64,000 bases of DNA from Acherontichlamydia pituitae (GTDB lineage: Bacteria; Chlamydiota; Chlamydiia; Chlamydiales; Rhabdochlamydiaceae): contig JAHCAX010000001.1 in assembly GCA_019634675.1 (NCBI GenBank), positions 620,001 through 684,000 on the forward strand, read 5' to 3'. Positions 1 through 9,253 of the stretch are shown here, one piece after another. The notes under the pieces were generated by a model, which saw nothing but the letters and a program-made list of their open reading frames with translations, ran no database searches and was not told where the DNA came from. Each line of letters starts with the position of its first letter. Position 1 is the stretch's first letter. The position numbers were made by a program, and so were the translations under genes.

Positions 1-402
1 TGTCGGCGCTGTCTCGTTGCTTACGGAACAGAATTCCCAGGCTTTTTGCTTTCCTAGACTTTCTTCAAGCAACTGAAAGAATGCTTTTGGAAAGCTGGCG
101 CGGACGTGCGGTGCGATTGCGGGGTCGTCCCGATATTTTGCTGGATCCCCATCCTTAAAGAAGGCGTAACGCTTTTCCCATGTCACGGGCTTTCCGCAGA
201 AGTGATCGATCAATCCCCGCCAACGGATCATGGCGTATAAAGAGTCGCAAATAAACTTACGGTCTTTAGACCCAACTGCGCGATGGCTTTTGAAATAATT
301 TCTTAAAAAAAGATCAAGGGGTTGCGATTGGTTCTCGTAGAGAGCAAGAATACTGAAAAGATGGTGTTCTCGAAAAGAAAGTTGATGTCTCATTTGTTGC
401 AT
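1..402 (-). CDS. RsmB/NOP-family rRNA cytosine-C5 methyltransferase, N-terminal part (cut by window edge)
   Basis: An open frame runs from ATG at 402 leftward off the window edge for 134 codons without a stop. The product begins MQQMRHQLSFREHHLF and contains SKDRKFICDSLYAMIRWRG, which resembles the helical N-terminal (NusB-like) domain of Sun/RsmB-type methyltransferases that make m5C in 16S rRNA; chlamydiae carry a protein of this kind. The SAM-binding domain lies outside the window, so the assignment rests only on the N-terminal pattern. A second in-frame ATG at 393 could also be the start. It is divergent from the doxX-lnt genes, with about 75 bp between starts, so the two promoters must share that gap. 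Confidence 0.55.
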   Translation of the reverse strand, partial: MQQMRHQLSFREHHLFSILALYENQSQPLDLFLRNYFKSHRAVGSKDRKFICDSLYAMIRWRGLIDHFCGKPVTWEKRYAFFKDGDPAKYRDDPAIAPHVRASFPKAFFQLLEESLGKQKAWEFCSVSNETAPT

Positions 403-478
403 TTATTTTAACATCTAGGATATCGAAAGATAACAGAATTTGCAAGGAATATGACGGCAGCCTACCCGGAGGGGCAAA

Positions 479-958
479 ATGGTTCTGATCCAAGGGTTAA
501 TCTCATTTATTGGACGGTTTTTTCTCAGTTTAATTTTTATTTCGTCGGGAATTCACCAGATCCTTGACTGGCAAGGATCTGAGCAGATCCTCGCAACAGC
601 CCTTAATGATTGGAGCGGGTTGGTCATTGGCATCGATTTTCTTCAAAATGTTTTTTCCTATGCCCAATCTTCCGCTTCTCTACTGCTTGCAGCAGCAATC
701 TTTTGCCAAGTTATCGGCGGTCTGTGTATCCTTTTAGGGATCCAAGTTCGGTTCGGCGCTTTTTTGCTCATTGTGTTTCTCATTCCTGTAACGGTCCTTT
801 TCCATCATTTTTGGATCATGCAGGGGCCAGAGAAACAGACGCAGATGGTGGAATTTTTGAAGAATCTCAGTATCTTGGGCGGTCTGTTAATCCTATTGGC
901 TTATGGAAAATGCAAGAAGTCCCAAAAGAGTGAAGGAAGCCATCCTAAGAATAGTTAG
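479..958 (+). CDS. DoxX family membrane protein
   Basis: The 159-residue product has four hydrophobic segments and the DoxX pattern: an N-terminal GRFFLSLIFISSGIHQI helix, then AAAIFCQVIGGLCILLG, FGAFLLIVFLIPVTVLFHHFW and a final LSILGGLLILLAYG helix. DoxX proteins are small inner-membrane proteins, in some bacteria tied to redox or thiol homeostasis; the role here is unknown. A strong GGAGGGG box sits just before the ATG. The last 56 bases overlap the longest reading of lnt, so the two are probably translationally coupled. In C. trachomatis I recall a thioesterase gene upstream of lnt instead, so this neighbour is not part of the conserved cluster. Confidence 0.8.
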   Translation: MVLIQGLISFIGRFFLSLIFISSGIHQILDWQGSEQILATALNDWSGLVIGIDFLQNVFSYAQSSASLLLAAAIFCQVIGGLCILLGIQVRFGAFLLIVFLIPVTVLFHHFWIMQGPEKQTQMVEFLKNLSILGGLLILLAYGKCKKSQKSEGSHPKNS

Positions 959-2660
959 TCGAAACTTTCTTATCTGCGCCCTTCTTTTTATTGCAAGTTG
1001 GGTGATAGTGGCCTTTGGTCAGCCAGCTTGGTACTACCAACTCTGTTTCATCTCCAGCATAAGCGGGTTTGCCCTGCTTTGGCTGGCCGTCCAGCGAATA
1101 AAGAGAGGAAGATTTTGGTGGGCTTCCGCTTGGTATTTCTGTGTGCAGCTGATTCAACTTTCCTGGCTCACCTCGATAGAATATCAAGGCTACTATATCC
1201 TAGGTGTTTACCTGTTCTTATGCGCAGGACTTGGCTTGCAATTCGGGGTTTTAACCCATTTTCTTCTCAAAGGACAAAGGCCATATTTATATCGTGTCAT
1301 CGCTGCTGCCAGTTTGTGGACGCTGATGGAGTGGTGCCGATTGTTCATATTGTGCGGATTTTCGTGGAACCCTGTCGGCATTGCAATGACAGGCTCCCTG
1401 TATTTTCTCCAATTTGCAAGCGTATTCGGGATATACGGGCTTACGTTTTGGGTCGTCTTGGCAAATGGAATATTTTTTCAGGCGCTGGCTTTTCGATCCA
1501 ATCACCGATTGATTGGACTTTGGGGCGGATTCGTTTTGATCCCCTGTATTTATGGCTATTGCGTCCTACATGGCCCATGGTCAAGAGGGCATTCGCAAGA
1601 TAAGCCTGAACTAAGCGTCGGTCTTGTGCAAACTGGGCTTCTTCCCTCTCAAAAAGTTCCCTTGCCTGGAAAGGCGGCTGATTTTATTGCGCCGATAGAC
1701 CAATGGAAAAGAATCTTATCAAATCTTCACGACCAAAATAAAAAGTGGGACCTGATCGTCCTTCCCGAGGCGGTTGTGCCAATGCGATCAGATTTTTGCG
1801 TCTATCCATATGAGATGGTTTATTCTGAATTACAGAAGATCTACAATGCTGATCTTACGCGTTACGCCCCGCCCTTAAAGCCTCCATATGCGCAATTTCG
1901 ATACTTGCAGGGAGCCCCTGTCCTATGCGTTTCAAATGGGTATTTAGCTCAGTTGATCGCCAATATGTACGAGTCGGAAATTGTTATTGGGTTGGACCAT
2001 TATGATCCTGCCAGCGGAAACAATTACAATTCAGCATTTTACCTTTCTCCAGAAATGCAATCGATACAGCGGTATGACAAACAGGTCTTGCTTCCTTTGG
2101 CCGAGTATCTTCCGTTCAGATGGTTAAAGGCGCTGACAAAAAGATATGGCATCACCGAATTTTTTACGCATGGAAAGGAGTCGACCGTAATGGGAGAGCG
2201 GTATCCTTTCAGCCTTTCTATTTGCTATGAAGAAACTTTTCCCCATTTGATCCGTTCCGGACGAGTCATGGGAGCCGATCTTTTTATCAACGTGACAAAT
2301 GATAACTATTACCCATTTTCGAAGCTGCCGGAGCAGCATTTCTCCCATGCGCGTGTCAGAGCAGTTGAAAATGGAGTATTTTTGTTGAGGGCTTGCAATA
2401 CAGGAGTGACAGCTGCGGTCGATCCGTTCGGGAGGGTTGTGGCGCGATTGGGAGACGGCGGGCAAGGTTCGGAAGTGCTTCAAGATGTGCTGACTGTAAC
2501 CGTTCCGCGAGAATCCCACAAAACATTATATATGCTCTGGGGCGATGCTGGGATCATTTGTCTGGCCATATCAGGGTTGATTGCATTTGTATTCATTCAA
2601 AAAAAAACTTCTCTCCTGGCTTCCGCCGTTGATTTGAACTTGAAGAAAATGGATCTGTAA
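903..2660 (+). CDS. lnt: Apolipoprotein N-acyltransferase Lnt
   Basis: Lnt transfers the third acyl chain from a phospholipid to the N-terminal cysteine of lipoproteins in the inner membrane. The 585-residue product has about six N-terminal membrane helices (residues 15-225), a nitrilase-like periplasmic domain and a C-terminal helix near 547-566. The catalytic triad is visible: Glu289 in VLPEAVVP, Lys393 in DKQVLLPLAEYLP and Cys441 in SICYEETFP. The ATG at 903 overlaps the preceding gene by 56 bases; a GTG at 930 is an alternative start. It heads the lnt-lpxC-fabZ-lpxA-fmt cluster found in all Chlamydia genomes I know. Confidence 0.93.
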   Translation: MENARSPKRVKEAILRIVSRNFLICALLFIASWVIVAFGQPAWYYQLCFISSISGFALLWLAVQRIKRGRFWWASAWYFCVQLIQLSWLTSIEYQGYYILGVYLFLCAGLGLQFGVLTHFLLKGQRPYLYRVIAAASLWTLMEWCRLFILCGFSWNPVGIAMTGSLYFLQFASVFGIYGLTFWVVLANGIFFQALAFRSNHRLIGLWGGFVLIPCIYGYCVLHGPWSRGHSQDKPELSVGLVQTGLLPSQKVPLPGKAADFIAPIDQWKRILSNLHDQNKKWDLIVLPEAVVPMRSDFCVYPYEMVYSELQKIYNADLTRYAPPLKPPYAQFRYLQGAPVLCVSNGYLAQLIANMYESEIVIGLDHYDPASGNNYNSAFYLSPEMQSIQRYDKQVLLPLAEYLPFRWLKALTKRYGITEFFTHGKESTVMGERYPFSLSICYEETFPHLIRSGRVMGADLFINVTNDNYYPFSKLPEQHFSHARVRAVENGVFLLRACNTGVTAAVDPFGRVVARLGDGGQGSEVLQDVLTVTVPRESHKTLYMLWGDAGIICLAISGLIAFVFIQKKTSLLASAVDLNLKKMDL

Positions 2661-2741
2661 GTTAATTTCTTATCGATAAACTTGATGGATGTAAGCGTAG
2701 AAACAAACTTTCTCCATCGGACTCTTAAGTTGAGGTAGAAT

Positions 2742-3644
2742 TTGTCATTTCCATGTCATGCATCGGTATTGAGTGAATCCCGGTTTGTTCCTGGCTTAAA
2801 GACGCAGAAAACATTAAAAGAAAGTGTTTCTGCATCTGGAATTGGGGTGTTCACTGGGGAAAAGGTCTCTATACGCATTTGCCCTGCTGAAGTGGATGGC
2901 GGAATTGCTTTTCAACGCATTGACCTGCCAACCAAGCCGATCCTTCCAGCAAAGCTTGAGTATGTTCAAGGAACTCCCCGCTGTACAGTGATAGGGGACA
3001 AAGGCATATCGGTCCAGACAGTCGAGCACATCTTGGCTGCCTTAAAAGCTTATGGAATTGACAATGCATTAATTGAAATATCCGGTTCTGAAGTGCCTAT
3101 ATTCGACGGCAGTTCCCTTCGCTTTGTGGAAATGATCGAAGAAGCTGGAGTTGTGGAGCTCGCGAATAAAAGAAACGTTTATTTTGTCGACGCTCCAATA
3201 TTTTGGTCTCAAGGCGATATCCATATCATTGCACTTCCCTCCTCAGAATACCGGATTAGCTACACCCTTCATTATCCCCACTCTCAATTTATTGGATCCC
3301 AATTTTACTCAGTTGTCGTTGATCAAGAGAGTTTTAAAAAAGAAATTGCGCCTTGCCGCACGTTTTCTATTTATGAAGAAATCGCTCCTATGATAGAGAA
3401 AGGGCTCGTTAAAGGGGGAAGCCTTGAAAATGCGGTAATCATTAAGGATAATGCCGTTGCGAACCCTGAAGGGTTGCGGTTTTCTGATGAAATGGTCCGT
3501 CATAAAGTTTTAGATCTCATTGGAGATCTTTCTTTAGTGCCCGTGCCATTTTTAGCGCATATCATCGCTATTCGATCTGGGCATGCCTCCAATAATGCGT
3601 TTGCGAAAGAATTATTTAATCACATTAAAATGGAGAATTCGTGA
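2742..3644 (+). CDS. lpxC: UDP-3-O-acyl-N-acetylglucosamine deacetylase LpxC
   Basis: LpxC removes the acetyl group in the first committed step of lipid A synthesis, using a zinc ion. The 300-residue product has the whole family pattern: TVEHILAALKAYGIDN with zinc ligand His96 after Glu95, HKVLDLIGDLSL with His254 and Asp258, and GHASNNAF with catalytic His281. The spacing agrees with E. coli His79/His238/Asp242/His265. The start is taken as TTG at 2742 because GAGGT lies five bases upstream and no ATG is available before the conserved QKTLKESVSASGIG; the true start is not certain. The stop overlaps fabZ by one base. Confidence 0.95.
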   Translation: MSFPCHASVLSESRFVPGLKTQKTLKESVSASGIGVFTGEKVSIRICPAEVDGGIAFQRIDLPTKPILPAKLEYVQGTPRCTVIGDKGISVQTVEHILAALKAYGIDNALIEISGSEVPIFDGSSLRFVEMIEEAGVVELANKRNVYFVDAPIFWSQGDIHIIALPSSEYRISYTLHYPHSQFIGSQFYSVVVDQESFKKEIAPCRTFSIYEEIAPMIEKGLVKGGSLENAVIIKDNAVANPEGLRFSDEMVRHKVLDLIGDLSLVPVPFLAHIIAIRSGHASNNAFAKELFNHIKMENS

Positions 3645-4111
3645 TGGGCGTAGCAGCTTCCCCACAACCTGTCATACTGAATGTGAAAGAGATCGCTAAA
3701 ATTTTACCTCATCGATACCCTTTTTTGCTTGTTGACAAGATCATCTACATGAATCTTGAGGACAATGAGATCATCGGTCAAAAAAACGTGACGGTAAATG
3801 AGCAGTTTTTCCAAGGCCATTTTCCCGGAGTGCCTATTATGCCTGGAGTCCTTGTACTTGAGGCGCTAGCGCAAACAGGGGGAGTCCTAGTCCACCAAAA
3901 AGGCTATAGCGAAAAGATCGCTGTCCTTTTGAACATCAATAATGCGAAATTCCGGAAGCCTGTTGTTCCTGGCGATGTATTGACATTGCATGCCAAGGGA
4001 TTGCATATCAGCAGCAAAGGAGGCCGGATACTCGCTAAAGCAACAGTGAACGATCAATTAGCTGTTGAGGCGGAAATTGGTTTTGCGATGGTGGATAAAG
4101 AGCAGCTATAA
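3644..4111 (+). CDS. fabZ: 3-hydroxyacyl-ACP dehydratase FabZ
   Basis: FabZ dehydrates 3-hydroxyacyl-ACP in fatty acid elongation and shares its substrate pool with LpxA, which explains the pairing in this cluster. The 155-residue hotdog-fold product shows the signature PHRYPFLLVD, then GHFPGVPIMPGVLVLEALAQ with catalytic His59 and Glu73. The ATG at 3644 overlaps the lpxC stop (TGATG) and has GGAG eight bases upstream; a GTG at 3641 would add one residue. Confidence 0.95.
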   Translation: MGVAASPQPVILNVKEIAKILPHRYPFLLVDKIIYMNLEDNEIIGQKNVTVNEQFFQGHFPGVPIMPGVLVLEALAQTGGVLVHQKGYSEKIAVLLNINNAKFRKPVVPGDVLTLHAKGLHISSKGGRILAKATVNDQLAVEAEIGFAMVDKEQL

Positions 4112-4161
4112 AGTAGTGAAAACTTGATTCGAATCAAAAATTATTAAAGAATTGGATACAC

Positions 4162-5016
4162 ATGTCCCAGTCAAACATTCATCCTGCGGCAATCATAGAA
4201 CCCGGTGCAAAAATTGGCAAGAATGTCACGATTGAAGCGTATGCAGTCATCAAAGGCACAGTGACATTGCATGACAATGTCGTTGTTAAGTCGCATGCTT
4301 ATATTGATGGAAATACGACAATTGGCGAAGGAACCACGATTTGGCCTTCCGCTAGCATCGGCACAAAAACCCAAGATCTCAAGTTTAGGGGTGAAGAGAC
4401 TTTTGTCGTCATTGGGAAGCATTGCGAAATCCGGGAATTCGTAACAATTAATTCATCCTGCCACGAAGGATCCTATGTCCGCATTGGGGATAATTGTTTG
4501 ATCATGGCCTACTGCCACGTTGCCCACAATTGCGAAATAGGAAACCGCGTGATCATGGCCAATAATGCGATGCTGGCAGGGCATGTCGTCGTCGATGATT
4601 TTGCGATTATCGGAGGAATGACGCCTGTCCATCAATTTTCACGGATCGGCCGTTATGCAATGGTCGGCGGATTTAGCCGAATCACCCATGATATTCCACC
4701 TTATACCATTGGAGCAGGATCCCCTTACAAACTAGGCGGTTTGAACCTTGTTGGTCTAAAGCGGCATGGTTTCCCATTGGAAGTAAGACGAGCTCTAACT
4801 AAAGCATTTAAAATGACTTACCGTTCAGGCATGCGCCTTTCTGATGCGTTGGACCAAATTGAGAGCGAAGTTGAAACCAATCCTCATGTGCAACATTGGA
4901 TTGAATTTTGCCGTTCCTCTAAACGGGGATTGATCGGTTTTCAAGGTGCGCTTAGCCAAGCCTTGCCAGATGAAGATTTTGATGAGCTAGAAGAACTCTT
5001 GGAAGAAAGAGTCTAA
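4162..5016 (+). CDS. lpxA: UDP-N-acetylglucosamine acyltransferase LpxA
   Basis: LpxA transfers a hydroxyacyl chain from ACP to UDP-GlcNAc, the first step of lipid A synthesis. The 284-residue product shows left-handed beta-helix hexapeptide repeats through about residue 190, catalytic His122 in VAHNCEIGNR, and the C-terminal helical domain (VRRALTKAFKMTYRSG). Length is slightly above the usual 260-280. It follows fabZ by 50 bp and precedes fmt by 18 bp, so it is likely part of one transcript. Confidence 0.95.
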   Translation: MSQSNIHPAAIIEPGAKIGKNVTIEAYAVIKGTVTLHDNVVVKSHAYIDGNTTIGEGTTIWPSASIGTKTQDLKFRGEETFVVIGKHCEIREFVTINSSCHEGSYVRIGDNCLIMAYCHVAHNCEIGNRVIMANNAMLAGHVVVDDFAIIGGMTPVHQFSRIGRYAMVGGFSRITHDIPPYTIGAGSPYKLGGLNLVGLKRHGFPLEVRRALTKAFKMTYRSGMRLSDALDQIESEVETNPHVQHWIEFCRSSKRGLIGFQGALSQALPDEDFDELEELLEERV

Positions 5017-5034
5017 TCGGCGAGCATTTGGACC

Positions 5035-5973
5035 ATGAAAGTCATTTTTTTTGGCACATCTGCATTTGCAGCGCGCGTATTGTCGTTTCTTGTCGAAAAA
5101 AAAATTGATGTCTGTGCCATTGTAACACGGATCGATAAGCCTAAAGGCAGAAATCTAGAGGTCTCTTATCCTCCCGTCAAGCAGACCGCATTGCAAGTTT
5201 GTCCTCAAATCCCTGTATTACAGCCTCAAAAAGCATCAACGCCAGAATTTGAGCAAGTTTTGAAGGCATATGACGCTGATCTATTTGTCGTCGTAGCCTA
5301 CGGCGAGATCATTAAACAAAATATTTTAGATGTTCCTAAAATGGGATGTATCAACATCCATGCAAGCCTTTTGCCGAAATATCGAGGGGCGGCTCCAATG
5401 CAGCGCTGCTTAATGGATGGCGCGGCAGAGACGGGTATCACAATTATAGAAATGACCCTTCAAATGGATGCAGGGGATATCTTAGCGATCAAATCGATCC
5501 CTGTCCTGCCCAATATGACTCTTGGAGAGCTAGAGCCTCAGCTTTGCAGCTTAGGATGCGAACTTGTCCATAAAGTCATTCAAGATAAGAGTAAAGGCGT
5601 CTGTCAAAAGCAAGCGCAAGACCATGCTGCTGCAACGCTTGCTCCTAAAATTACGGCCGAAGAAGAGGCGATCGACTGGAATAAATCTGCTCAAGTTCTT
5701 CATAATCAAGTGAGAGCGCTTGCCCCCTTTCCTGGCGCATGGTGTAAGATCCTTTTAGGAAATCAAGAAAAACGTTTAAAAATTAAACGATCCCTTGTTG
5801 AGCCAGGTTTTCATGATAAACCAGGAACGCTTCTGCAATTTTCAAAAGAAGGTTGCGTCGTAGCTGCAGGGGAAGGCGCGCTGCGTCTTTTGGAGGTGCA
5901 GCTTGAGGGAAAAAAGGCAATGCCTATAGCAGATTTTATAAAAGGCGTGCATCAATCTCCGCAATTTCTCTAA
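5035..5973 (+). CDS. fmt: Methionyl-tRNA formyltransferase Fmt
   Basis: Fmt formylates initiator Met-tRNA with 10-formyl-tetrahydrofolate. The 312-residue product contains INIHASLLPKYRGAAP and the MDAGDIL motif, giving the catalytic set Asn107, His109 and Asp146, followed by the C-terminal tRNA-binding domain starting near residue 205 (ITAEEEAIDWN). It is the last gene of the lipid A / fmt cluster; the next gene is 145 bp on and belongs to the Inc-like group. Confidence 0.95.
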   Translation: MKVIFFGTSAFAARVLSFLVEKKIDVCAIVTRIDKPKGRNLEVSYPPVKQTALQVCPQIPVLQPQKASTPEFEQVLKAYDADLFVVVAYGEIIKQNILDVPKMGCINIHASLLPKYRGAAPMQRCLMDGAAETGITIIEMTLQMDAGDILAIKSIPVLPNMTLGELEPQLCSLGCELVHKVIQDKSKGVCQKQAQDHAAATLAPKITAEEEAIDWNKSAQVLHNQVRALAPFPGAWCKILLGNQEKRLKIKRSLVEPGFHDKPGTLLQFSKEGCVVAAGEGALRLLEVQLEGKKAMPIADFIKGVHQSPQFL

Positions 5974-6117
5974 TTATTTCTATTAGTTTTCAAAATAATA
6001 TGATCAAATTTTTGTATTTGCTTCGTCTATTTACATTTAAGCGTTATTTTCTTATGCTTTTTGCTCAGCTTTACAAAGCCTTAACATTTGGTTGAGGCAA
6101 ATCCTAAGGAGACCACC

Positions 6118-6903
6118 ATGGCAACGACAGCAGTAGAACGGCAACCTTTTGTAGCCCCATTTGAAAACACGAACAAAGATTTCGGAACTGTATTTTGGGA
6201 ATTCATGACGACAAAACAAAAAGATATCGTAAAGCTTTTTGGATATGCGACAGGATGGACTTCCATTTCCCTGCCGAGCGAAGATCCAACAGGTCAACTG
6301 CTTGGACGTGTCAGTGGATTTATGGGAGACACGAAAAACTTGTTAAGCGCTTTGGAAATTCCAGACAAAACAGTCAAATTGAGAAAAGCTGTCAGTGACT
6401 TTATTGCTGAGCCTAGCTTTGAAGGTGCAAGAAAAGTTCTGTTCAAAGAATTGACCGGTTTAATCAATCCTGTTTGTGATGGGATCGATTTTTCCACCAG
6501 GTTTGTTCCAATCACAACAGAAGCGATGCGCACAGTTAAAACCGTTAACTTTGCTGCGACGTTCATTGGAGCCGGCAACAGTGCTATCGAGCAGGTGCAA
6601 AAGATCAACAACTTGACTGAAATCGACACGCAAAAAACAACACTGCACTTGATCAACATCGCTCGCGATGTTTCCTATGTTGCGCTTGCGGTGATCGGCC
6701 TCAGCAGCATTTTCTTAGGATTTGCTGCAGCGCCTTGGATGTTTTTAACTTGCTTGACGTCAGGATTGTTATTCACCATTGGCGGTTTTTTCTATGACCG
6801 CGTGGTCGTCAATCTTAATAATGAGCACACTGATTTGAACAGAGCTAATGCTAACTTGAGAGCTGAAGTTACCTACCTGCGTACCCCAGCAGTTGCAGTT
6901 TAG
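6118..6903 (+). CDS. Inc-like protein 1 (two-lobed hydrophobic segment near C-terminus)
   Basis: No enzyme family is recognised. The 261-residue product is mainly helical and carries a hydrophobic segment at about 186-226 made of two lobes (YVALAVIGLSSIFLGFAAA, then WMFLTCLTSGLLFTIGGFF), the architecture of chlamydial inclusion-membrane (Inc) proteins, followed by a charged 35-residue tail. The ATG at 6118 is chosen because AAGGAGA sits seven bases upstream. It is the first of four genes of the same design between fmt and rplC, where C. trachomatis has CT529 (Cap1), an inclusion-membrane protein. The role of Inc proteins is to enter the vacuole membrane after type III secretion; that is inferred here from architecture and locus. 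Confidence 0.65.
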   Translation: MATTAVERQPFVAPFENTNKDFGTVFWEFMTTKQKDIVKLFGYATGWTSISLPSEDPTGQLLGRVSGFMGDTKNLLSALEIPDKTVKLRKAVSDFIAEPSFEGARKVLFKELTGLINPVCDGIDFSTRFVPITTEAMRTVKTVNFAATFIGAGNSAIEQVQKINNLTEIDTQKTTLHLINIARDVSYVALAVIGLSSIFLGFAAAPWMFLTCLTSGLLFTIGGFFYDRVVVNLNNEHTDLNRANANLRAEVTYLRTPAVAV

Positions 6904-6973
6904 GTTCGTTATTAACACATGAAATGCATGGGAGCTGCAATGTTCAGCTCCCTGCGCTAACTTGAGGACATTT

Positions 6974-7828
6974 ATGGCAACTGCCGCCGTCGCACAGCAA
7001 TCTAATGGTTTCCTTGCAGATCTCTTTGCTCCTCTTCCAGAAGAGCGGGCGCCGGCTCCTGTGCAGCGCGATGGATTTGATCATGTAGCGACCTATTTGG
7101 ACTCCACAACAGGAGCATGGGACCTGTTCCGCGTAATCGACCATGCATTAGAATATGTTAAAAATATTCCCTCTCTTAGCGACGGGACGCGAGAGCTGAC
7201 CTCAAAGATTTCAGGCGCTATCAGCCTCTCAGGAATTTCCCTCAGCATACCAGCGATCTTTACAGAAGCTAACTCTTTCAGAAAAAAGGTATTCCAATTC
7301 GCCGCATCGCAAGATCTTCCCTATAGCGATGGGCTGAGACATCAAAAAATCATGCAAGCTGGAAAGGGTGCTGTTGTCAGCGGGATGTCTTTGGCAAACG
7401 CCATATCGCAAGCGTCGCTGTTCCTCAATGAGGTAAAAATCGTCAATTTAGCGGAATTGCTCCCGACTGTCGATTTCATCTATCAAGGCACATCATTAGT
7501 GACCGATGGAGCAGAGCTCATTGAAGAAGGTTATAAGATAAACTCCTATCAATCAGAGCAACCGCGCACGCCCCGAGAAACTGCGGAGCTTGAAGAAAAG
7601 ACATGGCTTTCTTGGATGGTTGTTATTAAAGATGTTGCTTCCGTAGCCACTGCGGCTATTGCGCTGGTTGGGATTGTATTTGGGATTGCAGCCTCTTCAA
7701 TGGCAGTTGTTGCGCCTCTTGTTCTTGTTTTGACCTCCGTTTGGCTGTCCATGAAAATTGCTAGTTATTTCTACGCCCGAATTTTGGAAGATCGCCGTTC
7801 CGCCTCCGGAGTAGCAGGAACTGCCTAA
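6974..7828 (+). CDS. Inc-like protein 2 (two-lobed hydrophobic segment near C-terminus)
   Basis: This 284-residue protein has the same build as its neighbours: a mostly helical region with weakly hydrophobic stretches (ISGAISLSGISLSIPAIF), a charged linker rich in Glu and Arg around 200-212, then a two-lobed hydrophobic segment at about 213-261 (VASVATAAIALVGIVFGIAA, VVAPLVLVLTSVWL). The ATG at 6974 follows TGAGGA. It lies 70 bp after Inc-like 1, so the two may be co-transcribed. A GC-rich stem-loop and a second stem with a T tract follow, suggesting the transcript ends here. The predicted place is the inclusion membrane; the function is unknown. Confidence 0.63.
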   Translation: MATAAVAQQSNGFLADLFAPLPEERAPAPVQRDGFDHVATYLDSTTGAWDLFRVIDHALEYVKNIPSLSDGTRELTSKISGAISLSGISLSIPAIFTEANSFRKKVFQFAASQDLPYSDGLRHQKIMQAGKGAVVSGMSLANAISQASLFLNEVKIVNLAELLPTVDFIYQGTSLVTDGAELIEEGYKINSYQSEQPRTPRETAELEEKTWLSWMVVIKDVASVATAAIALVGIVFGIAASSMAVVAPLVLVLTSVWLSMKIASYFYARILEDRRSASGVAGTA

Positions 7829-7841
7829 ATTTGTTGTCTAA

Positions 7842-7859
7842 CGCCCCTGCTAAGGGGCG
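7842..7859 (+). terminator. Stem-loop after Inc-like genes 1-2
   Basis: A seven-base GC-rich stem with a four-base loop (CGCCCCT-GCTA-AGGGGCG) begins 14 bases after the stop codon of the second Inc-like gene. A second stem, AAAAGGG/CCCTTTT at 7883-7902, follows. Neither has a long T tract, so termination is likely but not certain. Confidence 0.45.
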
Positions 7860-8180
7860 CTGTCCTTGCTTCGTTGAGCTTAAAAAGGGCTTTAACCCTT
7901 TTCCCGTGCATATACTGCTTCCACTTCAATCCCTTGTGCGATTGAATCGTCACCAGCATATATTGTTTCAATTCATGCCTATTCGATCTCTTATGCTCTC
8001 TGTTAGGCTGTAAAAAATTCTCTAACGGGTTTTAACCGCATCTAGCCAGAAAAAAATTCTAATTTGTCCGCTAAAAACAGTTAGCAATGCATTTGTTCAA
8101 TTTGAAGTTTTAATTCGTCTGTGTTCTGTCGAATTTCAATCCACTTAATTAATTAGTTTATTTAGTTTATTTAATGGTCG

Positions 8181-8189
8181 TGTTATAAT
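8181..8189 (+). promoter_or_regulatory. Extended -10 element upstream of Inc-like gene 3
   Basis: TGTTATAAT matches the extended -10 form TGnTATAAT in an AT-rich stretch. It lies about 150 bp before the start at 8337, which would give a long leader. The same box type precedes several unknown genes later in the window. Confidence 0.35.
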
Positions 8190-8336
8190 TGCTCGTGTTT
8201 ATTAATTTGTTATTCAAATTGTAAACATATTCAAATTAAATGCTTTAATGCGTAAATGATCTCAAAGTTTGGGAATTGACACCGTCATAAAAACGAACGT
8301 TTGAGCTCATATGCGTATAGCTAAAAAGATTGAGCT

Positions 8337-9173
8337 ATGCCTGCTGAAATTGACATGATCCCACATTATTCTTCATCGATCGGCGAACGCATGCCAGCGG
8401 TGGGTAAGAATCAGCTCCAAAATAGCCTCTCCCAAATTTCAGACTGCAACATATTCTTTAAAGGGCTTAGCCTCATTTTCGGATGGGCTGCCTACCTTCC
8501 CTTGTCGGATCAAACCATCAAAAATATTGGTTCATCCCGCTCTGTTACCAAACTTTGTTCTTCGACATTCAGCATTCCAAAAATGATCAATCAAGGGATC
8601 TCTTTACATGCTGACGTGAAGGAGCTTGTTTGCTGTGTTCGGATAAGCCGGGAATGTCCGAATTCCGGCGTGGATATAAGCAAAGCGGTTTCAGACGTCT
8701 TCTTTTCCACCGTCGAAATGATCAACAAGACGGCCAAGGTGGTCTGCTGTCTGGATAAAACAAAAATCATTGATCTTGCGATGTTAGCGGAAGGGGTCCC
8801 TGAGCAATTGGAAAAAGTTTGTTTTGCTGCGAATATTATCATTTTTTTCCATCGATTCGTTTCGACAGCAAACCAATACTATCTTTTAAGCTGCCGAACA
8901 GCAGAGCAGCCTGAATCGATGCGGCAAGAAGAAGAAGGGCATAAGCGGAAATTAATGGTCAAAATGGCTTCGAATGCGTTTAAAATATTCACCTCGGTCA
9001 TTGTTGGGGTGTCCATATTTTTCCCAGTGGTTGTCTCTCCGGTGGTGGCCATGGGGTTGTCGACGGCGTCTTTTCTATTCACGCTAGGCGGTGCGTTAAA
9101 TCGTTTTAAGCAAAACGAAGATGCGCACCAGCGCGAAATTCGATCGCAGCCAATTTATTATTTAAATGCATAG
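8337..9173 (+). CDS. Inc-like protein 3 (two-lobed hydrophobic segment near C-terminus)
   Basis: The 278-residue product starts MPAEIDMIPHYSSSIG and is unusually rich in Cys for this group (LVCCVRI, VVCCLDK). A two-lobed hydrophobic segment lies at about 213-253 (AFKIFTSVIVGVSIFFPVVV, VVAMGLSTASFLFTLGGAL) and is followed by a short charged tail, as in the other three genes. The spacer before it is rich in Glu, Lys and Arg (EQPESMRQEEEGHKRK). The ribosome-binding site is weak. No function is known; membership of the local Inc-like family is inferred from shared architecture and position. Confidence 0.6.
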   Translation: MPAEIDMIPHYSSSIGERMPAVGKNQLQNSLSQISDCNIFFKGLSLIFGWAAYLPLSDQTIKNIGSSRSVTKLCSSTFSIPKMINQGISLHADVKELVCCVRISRECPNSGVDISKAVSDVFFSTVEMINKTAKVVCCLDKTKIIDLAMLAEGVPEQLEKVCFAANIIIFFHRFVSTANQYYLLSCRTAEQPESMRQEEEGHKRKLMVKMASNAFKIFTSVIVGVSIFFPVVVSPVVAMGLSTASFLFTLGGALNRFKQNEDAHQREIRSQPIYYLNA

Positions 9174-9253
9174 TTTGTTTTAAAATGAACTAATAGCTTT
9201 GCAAAAAACGGGGCGATAATTGTACTCTACAGCATTTTTTAATAGAGTGCATT

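Larger units (their letters stand above)
7829..8336. other. 508-bp intergenic region with two stem-loops and an AT-rich promoter
   Basis: The first 75 bases hold two hairpins: CGCCCCT/AGGGGCG at 7842-7859 and AAAAGGG/CCCTTTT at 7883-7902. The rest is AT-rich and contains an extended -10 sequence TGTTATAAT at 8181-8189. A 60-codon open frame at 7831-8013 has no family likeness and looks fortuitous. I see no other gene in the stretch. Confidence 0.5.

Noticed and set aside
7831..8013. 60-codon frame after the second Inc-like gene
   Set aside because: It crosses two hairpins, has no ribosome site and shows no protein-like pattern.
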